Origin: Anaerotruncus massiliensis (ex Togo et al. 2026)
GTDB taxonomy: Bacteria > Bacillota > Clostridia > Oscillospirales > Ruminococcaceae
Direction of reading: 5' to 3'
DNA length: 64,000 bases
Assembly (NCBI RefSeq): GCF_900199635.1
Contig: NZ_LT962686.1
Location: 1-64,000, forward strand
Position numbers and translations under genes: made by a program. The notes under the pieces are model-generated. The model was not told the DNA's origin and did not search any database. It saw only the letters and a program-made list of their open reading frames with translations. Positions 58,193 through 64,000 of this stretch are shown piece after piece. The number at the start of each line of letters is the position of its first letter. Position 1 is the first letter of the stretch.

Positions 58193-59157
58193 AAAATCCC
58201 TTCCCGTATTCCGACAGCAACAAGCGCTACCACACCTACACCTGTTTTCTCTCCCGCCGGTTCGGCGGCAAGGTCTCCCGTGTGCCGCTGAACGCGGGCT
58301 TCACCTGCCCCAACCTCGACGGGACGAAGGGCAGGGGAGGGTGCGTCTACTGCTCCCCCGCGGGCAGCGGGGAGTTCGGCGGCGACCCGCGCCTGCCCAT
58401 CCGGGAGCAGTTCTCCCAGGTCGCCGCGCGCATGGCCGGCAAGTGGGATACCCCACGGCACATCGCCTATTTCCAGGCGCGCACCAACACCTACGCGCCC
58501 GCGGACACGCTGCGCCGCCTCTACGAGGAGGCGCTCGCCTGTCCCGGGGTGGTGGGGCTGGCGGTCGCCACCCGGCCCGACTGCCTGCCCGACGAGGTGT
58601 GCGGGCTGCTCGGGGAGCTGGCGCGGCGCACCTATCTGACCGTCGAGCTCGGGCTCCAAACCGTCCACGACGTGACGGGAGAGCGGATCAACCGCTGCCA
58701 CAGCTACGCCGACTTCCTCGAAGGGGCCGGGAAGCTGCGGGCGCGGGGCGTACCGTTCGGCGTGCACCTGATCGACGGGCTGCCCGGCGAAACGCATGAC
58801 ATGATGGTCGAGACGGCGAAACGGGTCGGCGGGCTGCGCCCGCACCTCGTCAAGATCCATCTGCTGCACCTGCTCGAGGGCACCGCGCTCGCGCGGGAGT
58901 ACCGGGAGAAGCCTTTCCCGCTGATGAGCCGCGACGAATATGTCCAAACCGTCTGCGACCAGCTCGAATGGCTGCCGTCCGAATGTGTGATCGGGCGGCT
59001 CACCGGTGACGGCGACCCCGAAACGCTCATCGGGCCCGACTGGAGCCGCAAAAAGCTCTGCGTGCTCAACGAGATCGACAAGGAGCTCGCGCGCCGGGAT
59101 TCCTGGCAGGGAAAGCGCCTCGGGAGCATGCCCGCCGGCGGCGCGGCCCCGGGCTGA
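58189..59157 (+). CDS. Radical SAM protein, TIGR01212/YtqA family
   Basis: 322 aa. The Fe-S cysteines are in FTCPNLDGTKGRGGCVYC (about residues 36-53), followed by YFQARTNTYAP, VATRPDCLPDEV, ELGLQTVHDVTGERINR and HLIDGLPGETHDMM, all typical of the YtqA-type family related to Elp3. Substrate unknown; tRNA modification has been suggested for relatives. Translationally coupled to adenine deaminase. Confidence 0.9.
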   Translation: MKNPFPYSDSNKRYHTYTCFLSRRFGGKVSRVPLNAGFTCPNLDGTKGRGGCVYCSPAGSGEFGGDPRLPIREQFSQVAARMAGKWDTPRHIAYFQARTNTYAPADTLRRLYEEALACPGVVGLAVATRPDCLPDEVCGLLGELARRTYLTVELGLQTVHDVTGERINRCHSYADFLEGAGKLRARGVPFGVHLIDGLPGETHDMMVETAKRVGGLRPHLVKIHLLHLLEGTALAREYREKPFPLMSRDEYVQTVCDQLEWLPSECVIGRLTGDGDPETLIGPDWSRKKLCVLNEIDKELARRDSWQGKRLGSMPAGGAAPG

Positions 59158-59346
59158 CGGGGCGAAGACGGCCCGGGCGGGCCTTCCGGCCGCCGGATAC
59201 CGGGGCGATATTTCGCTAAAGTCGAGTTTAACGAAATCCGGGTGGGAAGGTGGGACAGACAGCGCGCCCCGGACGGACAGCCCGCCAAACACGAACGTGG
59301 GACCGCCGCCGGACGCGGCGTGAGACAGACAAAGGAGGATACCGGT

Positions 59347-59622
59347 ATGAACCAGCTCTTCTCCGACATCTCCGGGCTTGAACGGTACAAGCTGTTCGGG
59401 GGTTACTATCTGTAGCTGGGGGATCTTTTCATCTTCGCGCTGCTGCTTGTCACGATCCTCCTGACGGCGATCGTCGTGCTGCTCATCAAGCACAACGTCG
59501 ATTATCACTACTACCACAAGCTCGAGGAGGAAAACCGCCGCCTGCACTATGAGATCATCCAGCTGAAAGCCACCGAGGCCGTCCGGAAGGAACAGGCGGC
59601 CAGCAATCAGAGGAACGAATAG
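59347..59622 (+). pseudogene. Small membrane protein gene with an in-frame amber codon
   Basis: A strong AAAGGAGG site (59332-59339) precedes an ATG at 59347. The frame runs 22 codons to TAG (59413-59415), then continues 68 codons to TAG at 59620-59622, where a terminator begins. The downstream part is a clear protein: one membrane helix (DLFIFALLLVTILLTAIVVL) and a charged coiled-coil-like tail (KLEEENRRLHYEIIQLKATE). A single C-to-T change (CAG to TAG) would explain it. Alternatives are readthrough or suppression; many genes here use TAG as a normal stop, so general reassignment is unlikely. No family recognised. Confidence 0.65.
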
Positions 59623-59645
59623 ATTTTCTATTCGTTCCTTTTTTC
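59611..59645 (+). terminator. Rho-independent terminator overlapping a stop codon
   Basis: AGGAACGAATAG pairs perfectly with CTATTCGTTCCT around ATTTT, then TTTTT. The stem includes the last codons of the amber-interrupted gene, evidence that the frame up to here was coding. Confidence 0.92.
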
Positions 59646-59650
59646 GTTCC

Positions 59651-59679
59651 TTGTGCGGCCGCCCGGATTGTAGTAGAAT
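59651..59679 (+). promoter_or_regulatory. SigmaA promoter
   Basis: TTGTGC (59651-59656), 17-bp spacer, TAGAAT (59674-59679), 29 bp before the RNase ATG. Confidence 0.6.
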
Positions 59680-59708
59680 GAAAAAAACGATATCGGGAGG
59701 TTTGGCTT

Positions 59709-61310
59709 ATGCAACTATCCTTTTTTGGCGCGGACCACGAGGTCACCGGCAGCTGCCACTATTTACAGGCGTGCGGGAAGAAAATCCTCATCGACTGCGG
59801 CATGCAGCAGGGCCCCGATGAATATGAGCATCAAGAGATCCCCTTTGCGCCGGGGGAAATCGACTATGTGCTGCTGACCCACGCGCATATCGACCACTCC
59901 GGCCGCCTTCCCCTGCTGGCAAAGCTGGGCTTCCGGGGCGCGATCTGCGCGACCGACGCGACCTGCGATCTCTGCGGCATCATGCTGCGCGACTCCGCGC
60001 ACATCCAGGAGTTTGAGGCCGAGTGGAAAAACCGCAAGGGCAAACGCGCCGGCCGCGAGGAGATCGAGCCGATGTACACCATGCGGGACGCGGAGGCGGC
60101 GATCTCCCAGCTCGAGCCATACGTCTACAACCAGGTCGAACAGCTCTGCGACGGGATCGCCATCCGGTTCATCGACGCGGGCCATCTGCTCGGGTCCGCG
60201 AGTATCGAGCTGTGGGTCACCGAGGAGGACGTCACCAAAAAGCTCGTCTTTTCGGGCGATGTGGGCAACCTCAACCAGCCCCTCATCAACGACCCGAGCT
60301 ATATCGCGGAGGCGGATTACGTCGTCGTGGAATCCACCTACGGCGACCGGCTCCACAATCCCCCGCCCGACTATGCCGAAAGCCTCGCCCAAATCATCCA
60401 GCGCACCTTCGACCGGGGCGGCAACGTCGTCATCCCCTCCTTCGCCGTCGGGCGCACGCAGGAGATGCTCTATTTCCTGCGCGACATCAAGGCGCGCGGG
60501 CTCGTCCACGGGCACAACAACTTCCCCGTCTATGTCGACAGCCCGCTGGCCGTCGAGGCGACGAGCATCTTCCAGGACAACCGCGCCGACTTCGACGAGG
60601 AGGCCACCGAGCTCATCCGCCACGGCATTAATCCCATCACCTTCCTCGGCCTGCACCTCGCCATCACGAGCGACGAATCCAAGGCCATTAACTTCGACAA
60701 CACCCCCAAGGTCATCCTCTCCGCCTCTGGCATGTGCGAGGCGGGCCGCATCAAGCACCACCTCAAGCACAACCTCTGGCGGCCGCAGTCGACCGTCGTC
60801 TTCGTCGGCTACCAGGCGGTCGGCACCCTCGGGCGCGCGCTCATGGAGGGCGCCAAATCCGTCAAGCTCTTCGGCGAGGCGATCGAAGTCGAGGCCGAGA
60901 TCGTCTCCCTCGAGGGGGTCAGCGGCCACGCCGACCAGGCCGGGCTGCTCCGCTGGCTCGACGCGTTTGAAACCCCCATTGAACGGATCTTCGTGGTGCA
61001 CGGCGAATCGGACGTGTGCGACTCCTTCGCCGCCCTGCTCGCCAAACGCTACAACGTCCCCGTCACCGCGCCCGACTACGGCGCGGGCTTCGACCTTTTG
61101 ACCAACACCATGCTCGAACCGGGCGTCAAGCGCGAGGTCATGAAACCCGCCGCCAAGCCCGAAAGCGTCTACACCGGCGTGTTCGGCCGCCTCTACGCCG
61201 CCGGGAAACGCCTCATGGCCGTCATCGAGCACAACAGGGGCGGCGCCAACAAGGACCTCGCCAAATTTGCCGACCAGGTCAATTCCCTCTGCGACAAGTG
61301 GGACAGATAA
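59709..61310 (+). CDS. Metallo-beta-lactamase/beta-CASP ribonuclease
   Basis: 533 aa, CPSF73/YsdC-like RNA-processing family. THAHIDHSGRLP (residues about 57-68) is motif 2, GHLLGSAS motif 3, FSGDVGN motif 4, then the beta-CASP insert (ESTYGDR, IPSFAVGRTQEML, SASGMCEAGRIKHHL) and VSGHADQ. A zinc-dependent RNase of mRNA decay or processing. The C-terminal part (from about 440) carries the VHGESDV and extra helical region. Own promoter. Confidence 0.92.
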   Translation: MQLSFFGADHEVTGSCHYLQACGKKILIDCGMQQGPDEYEHQEIPFAPGEIDYVLLTHAHIDHSGRLPLLAKLGFRGAICATDATCDLCGIMLRDSAHIQEFEAEWKNRKGKRAGREEIEPMYTMRDAEAAISQLEPYVYNQVEQLCDGIAIRFIDAGHLLGSASIELWVTEEDVTKKLVFSGDVGNLNQPLINDPSYIAEADYVVVESTYGDRLHNPPPDYAESLAQIIQRTFDRGGNVVIPSFAVGRTQEMLYFLRDIKARGLVHGHNNFPVYVDSPLAVEATSIFQDNRADFDEEATELIRHGINPITFLGLHLAITSDESKAINFDNTPKVILSASGMCEAGRIKHHLKHNLWRPQSTVVFVGYQAVGTLGRALMEGAKSVKLFGEAIEVEAEIVSLEGVSGHADQAGLLRWLDAFETPIERIFVVHGESDVCDSFAALLAKRYNVPVTAPDYGAGFDLLTNTMLEPGVKREVMKPAAKPESVYTGVFGRLYAAGKRLMAVIEHNRGGANKDLAKFADQVNSLCDKWDR

Positions 61311-61391
61311 GCGCGCGTCCCTTTGGGATCCCGGCCATGGGACAGGAGGGTCAACGACCCTCCCCCGTGTGCCCTGATTGACCGCATACCC

Positions 61392-61422
61392 AGGCGGCCG
61401 CCCGAATGGGCGGCCGCCTTTT
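61392..61422 (+). terminator. Rho-independent terminator
   Basis: AGGCGGCCGCCC pairs with GGGCGGCCGCCT around GAAT, then TTT. Confidence 0.85.
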
Positions 61423-61423
61423 G

Positions 61424-61807
61424 CGGGAACCGCAGTTTCCCGTCCCCGGTGCGCCGCGCACCCACCGGCAAAGGCCGTGCCTCCCCGGGAGCACTCCCAG
61501 TACGGTACCGGAGGCTCGCCGGCAAAGGCCGTGCCTCCCCCGGGAGCACTCCCGGGACGGTTCCGGAGGCTCTCAGGCAGAGGCATTGCGCCCGCGGCGC
61601 GGCGGCGGGCGGGATGCTGTCGGCTTGTCCGCTGATCCGTGAAACGGGCGCCGCCGACTTTGGCCGCAGGCCAACCGGAGGCGGCGCTGGGGGTCAAGGG
61701 GGCACAGCCCCCTGCGGCTTCTTTCCCCTATTTCTTGGGCGGCCAAGAAATAGGGCCGCCCGCCGGGGCGGGCCCCGGCAGCTCCGCCGCTTCCCGAGCG
61801 GCAACCC
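61424..61807. repeat. Mosaic GC-rich hairpin repeat, copy 3 (shortened)
   Basis: The gap 61311-61915 is non-coding apart from this element. In place of the four-way junction is a simple CGGGAA/TTCCCG hairpin (61424-61442). A 54-bp unit starting CCGGCAAAGG is tandemly repeated (61465 and 61519) with a third degenerate unit at 61574. The rest matches copy 1 up to the right-end word at 61762-61779 and the GCCGC/GCGGC hairpin at 61784-61802. The left end is absent. Confidence 0.78.
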
Positions 61808-61842
61808 CTTGGAAAGTTTTAGGCCCTCCGCAGGAGAAAAGG

Positions 61843-61871
61843 TTGACATCCCCCGCCCTCTGCTGTATTAT
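61843..61871 (+). promoter_or_regulatory. Near-consensus SigmaA promoter
   Basis: TTGACA (61843-61848), 17-bp spacer, TATTAT (61866-61871), immediately after repeat copy 3 and 45 bp before the lipoprotein ATG. Confidence 0.85.
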
Positions 61872-61915
61872 TGTATTGATAGAATAACACATATAACACA
61901 AGCGGAGGTATCTTG

Positions 61916-62677
61916 ATGAAACGTGTTTTTGCAACCGCGGCGGCGGTTCTCTTCGCCGCGCTGACGCTCGCCTCCTGCATGTTCCTCCCGCCCCATGCGG
62001 GCGGCTCTGCGGCAGGCGGAAATGCAGGCGATCCTGGCGCGGCCGCCGGACCCGCGGAGGACGGAGCGGCTTCCAGGAGCCTCTTCGGCGCAGGGGAAGC
62101 CGCCTCCGAAGCGGGCGCGGCTTCCGCCGCGCCGGGGGACGACGGCTATGTCGCCGAGGCCAACCGGATCGCGATGGAGTTTGTCGACGGCCCGACCGGC
62201 CGCTACCTGAAGGGGGAGCTCTCCGAGGACGCGTTCAAGGCCGAGGCCGCCGCCGCGCGGGACGCCCTCCTGGATAACGCGCGGGAGGCGCTCACGGCGC
62301 TCGGCTTCTCGGGCGCGGAGCTGGAGGAGCTGATGGCGGCGGAGACCGAGATGATCGGCGACGTCTATCTCTGCGTCGAGGACGTGATGAGGCCGGCCAG
62401 AGAGCTGGCCGCGCTCGAGGACACCACCTACGGGGAAGACAACCCGTTCGGCGCGTTCAAGGACGTCATGGGCCCGATCGGCGAGCTGACCGCCGCCGGA
62501 AAAAAGTGGGCGGGCGTCCTCCGTGCGGATCAGGCGGCGCTCGAGGCGCTTGAAAGCCGGTATGCCGGGCGGTTTCCCGCGGGCTACCTCATCGCGCTGA
62601 CCTCCAAGACCCAGGCCGACCAGTACGCGGACGACCTCGACATGGGGGATTTCTCCTCCCTCTTCCCGCAGGGTTGA
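61916..62677 (+). CDS. Putative lipoprotein, unknown function
   Basis: 253 aa. Signal peptide with lipobox LTLASC, a Gly/Ala-rich low-complexity linker (about residues 25-75), then an acidic helical domain (EANRIAMEFVDGPTG to the end). No known family. The ATG at 61916 follows GGAGG. Strong promoter upstream; probably co-transcribed with the second lipoprotein 59 bp downstream. Confidence 0.75.
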   Translation: MKRVFATAAAVLFAALTLASCMFLPPHAGGSAAGGNAGDPGAAAGPAEDGAASRSLFGAGEAASEAGAASAAPGDDGYVAEANRIAMEFVDGPTGRYLKGELSEDAFKAEAAAARDALLDNAREALTALGFSGAELEELMAAETEMIGDVYLCVEDVMRPARELAALEDTTYGEDNPFGAFKDVMGPIGELTAAGKKWAGVLRADQAALEALESRYAGRFPAGYLIALTSKTQADQYADDLDMGDFSSLFPQG

Positions 62678-62736
62678 CCCTTCCCCGCGTGTGACCGAAC
62701 CCAACCACCCCGCGCCACAGAATTGGAGGCTTTCCG

Positions 62737-63336
62737 ATGAAACGCGCCACTCTGCTTTTGGCCGCGGCCCTCATTGCCGCGCTCTCCCTGACCTCCTGCG
62801 CCCACCTGGGGATCTCGACGCCCCAGCCCAACCAGGAGGTCCCCTGGAAGGACGAGACCGCCGCCGCGTTCGGGGAAATCGCCGGCGGGAGCGTCACCTC
62901 CGCCGTGACCGACGGGGGGATCGGCGTGGTCACACGCGATTCAAGGGTGCACGGGCAGGCGGCGGTCCTCTACCTCGACATGAAGGAGGACGCCGGCGTG
63001 TCCGTCTCCTGCCGGATCACCGGCGCGAGCCGGGCGGTCAAGCTCTCCTACCGGGCCCCCGACGGGAGCGTGACCACGCTGGCCGGGACGAAAAAGGAGA
63101 CGGAGGCGGAGGGGGTTTCCCTCTCCCTCCAGGCGGGGCTCGGCGCGCTGGTGCTCGAGGGCAACGCCTCCTGCACCCTCCGGCTCACCGTGGCGGGGCT
63201 CGACCCCGAAACGGTCCGTTACGTCAACTCCCTCTCCCCCGGAACCCCCGGCGCGGAAAGCCTCCTCGACCGGGAACCCGGGGAGAAGCTCCCCACGCTC
63301 GACGAGCTGGCGGAGGCGCTCGAATCCCTCCCCTGA
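62737..63336 (+). CDS. Putative lipoprotein, unknown function
   Basis: 199 aa. Signal peptide with lipobox LSLTSC, then a beta-rich domain (VTSAVTDGGIGVVTRDS, VKLSYRAPDGSVTTLAGT, CTLRLTVAGLD) and an acidic C-terminal tail. No family recognised. SD TTGGAGG upstream. It pairs with the lipoprotein before it; both may be anchored on the outer face of the cell membrane. A bidirectional terminator follows. Confidence 0.75.
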   Translation: MKRATLLLAAALIAALSLTSCAHLGISTPQPNQEVPWKDETAAAFGEIAGGSVTSAVTDGGIGVVTRDSRVHGQAAVLYLDMKEDAGVSVSCRITGASRAVKLSYRAPDGSVTTLAGTKKETEAEGVSLSLQAGLGALVLEGNASCTLRLTVAGLDPETVRYVNSLSPGTPGAESLLDREPGEKLPTLDELAEALESLP

Positions 63337-63350
63337 CCGCGAAAAATCCA

Positions 63351-63386
63351 AAACAGGCCGCGTATCGCACGATACGCGGCCTGTTT
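63351..63386. terminator. Bidirectional terminator
   Basis: AAACAGGCCGCGTATCG faces CGATACGCGGCCTGTTT with a CA loop, between convergent genes. Confidence 0.92.
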
Positions 63387-63397
63387 TTCGTCCGCCG

Positions 63398-64000
63398 TCA
63401 GCCGGGGAAAACGCCGTCGATGGCCAGCTCGGTGAGGCCCTCCATGTAGTTTTCCTCGAACTCGGTGGTGAAGTGCAGCTCGGGCATGCTGCCCGTGGGG
63501 GACTCCTGCGTGAAGTGGAAGCGCGGCACCGAGTGGGCCGGGAACCGCTCCCGCACGAACGCCCGGACCGCCTCGCGGTCGACGGGGATCTGCCGGTCGT
63601 GGCTGATCACGAGGAAGCGGGGGTTGACGACCGAGATGATCGCCGCCACCTGGCTTTTGATCTGGTCGGTCAGGCTTTCCTGCGGCGGCCAGACGTTGGC
63701 GACCTCGCCCGCGAAGCCCGAGAAGCCGTTGACGATCTTACCGTCCACGATGATCCCCGAGCCGGGGCCGGTGCGGTTCTGGAAGAGGTAGGCCATGCTG
63801 TCGTTCTTGAGCGACACCTCGATATGCCGCCGGAAAAAGCCGAACGCCATCGCGTTCACGTCGTTGACCGCCTCGACCGGGAGCTGGCAGCGCTTTTCAA
63901 GCTCGCCCGCCACGTCGCTCCCCACGAGGTAAAAGTCCGCCTGGGAGATGTAGAGCAGCCGTCCGTCGAGCACGGTGCCCGACATGCCCAGCTCGATCAG
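63398..64000 (-). CDS. ROK-family protein, partial (N-terminus beyond the window)
   Basis: At least 200 aa; the frame is open to the window edge, so the N-terminus is missing. Visible ROK features are VEAVNDVNAMAFGF (the N-D-x-N-x-x catalytic region), RTGPGSGIIVDGKIVNG and GFAGEVANVWPP; the zinc Cys cluster is absent. The missing half will show whether it is a repressor with an HTH (NagC/XylR type) or a kinase. The relaxed E-x-G-H motif favours a ligand-sensing regulator. Confidence 0.75.
   Translation of the reverse strand: MIELGMSGTVLDGRLLYISQADFYLVGSDVAGELEKRCQLPVEAVNDVNAMAFGFFRRHIEVSLKNDSMAYLFQNRTGPGSGIIVDGKIVNGFSGFAGEVANVWPPQESLTDQIKSQVAAIISVVNPRFLVISHDRQIPVDREAVRAFVRERFPAHSVPRFHFTQESPTGSMPELHFTTEFEENYMEGLTELAIDGVFPG

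Noticed and set aside
59413-59415. Pyrrolysine or general amber recoding
   Set aside because: Several clearly normal genes in the window end in TAG, including the same gene's own end, and no pyl gene is present.
1-64000. CRISPR array, tRNA or rRNA genes, insertion sequence
   Set aside because: No regularly spaced short repeats, tRNA cloverleaf, rRNA segment or transposase frame was seen on either strand.

Overview
The window is GC-rich, densely coded bacterial DNA with strong GGAGG-type ribosome-binding sites, SigmaA-type promoters and many U-tailed hairpin terminators. A YtaF-type sporulation membrane protein, a 4-hydroxybutyrate-to-crotonyl-CoA cluster, BMP- and Rbs-type ABC importers and a YesMN two-component system point to an anaerobic, probably spore-forming, high-GC Clostridia (Oscillospirales-like, gut type). 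This is an inference from gene content; no rRNA, tRNA, CRISPR, transposase or phage gene was seen.

Layout. 1-2.5 kb: hairpin repeats, an unrecognised 450-aa protein and a DUF218 protein. 2.6-13.5 kb: an operon led by a GntR/UTRA regulator fused to an inactive-looking ADP-ribosylglycohydrolase domain, followed by a BMP-type nucleoside ABC importer, an eIF2B-like protein, a BtpA/SgcQ protein, a PfkB kinase, an intact ADP-ribosylglycohydrolase and a 5-formyl-THF cyclo-ligase-like protein. It reads as an uncharacterised nucleoside or N-riboside catabolic system. 13.7-15.5 kb: three small membrane proteins. 15.5-23.4 kb: a PAS/AAA+ regulator without a GAFTGA loop, then a permease, 4-hydroxybutyrate dehydrogenase, 4-hydroxybutyryl-CoA dehydratase, two small Cys proteins and a CoA-transferase. 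23.5-27.9 kb: an ACP, an acyl-AMP ligase, LuxE, LuxC and a flavin-reductase-like protein, that is, a carrier-linked acyl reductase without luciferase. Convergent to it (28-30.8 kb) are an alpha/beta hydrolase, a condensation-type acyltransferase and a DUF6320 protein.

32-35.4 kb: a zinc-ribbon membrane protein, type III pantothenate kinase, VOC protein, ECF S-component and P1-family peptidase. 35.6-43.7 kb: a YesN/YesM pair, a tandem ABC ATPase whose catalytic motifs are all degenerate, and an Rbs-type sugar ABC importer. 44.9-48.5 kb: a sugar-phosphate operon (two ROK kinases, SIS isomerase, ManA). 49-54.4 kb: a TAXI-TRAP transporter with the two halves of a Tm-1-like protein. 54.4-64 kb: YtaF, DUF1015, adenine deaminase, a radical SAM protein, a small membrane gene with an in-frame amber codon, a beta-CASP RNase, two lipoproteins and a partial ROK protein.

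Three long gene-poor stretches (about 30.9-31.9, 43.8-44.9 and 61.4-61.8 kb) carry copies of one mosaic GC-rich repeat built of shuffled and inverted hairpin blocks. Two copies contain a fully paired four-way junction in which one arm differs in sequence yet keeps its pairing. The strongest candidates for something undescribed are this element, the regulator fused to a pseudo-ADP-ribosylglycohydrolase with its operon, the pseudo-ABC ATPase in the YesMN operon, and the LuxC/LuxE/ACP operon.
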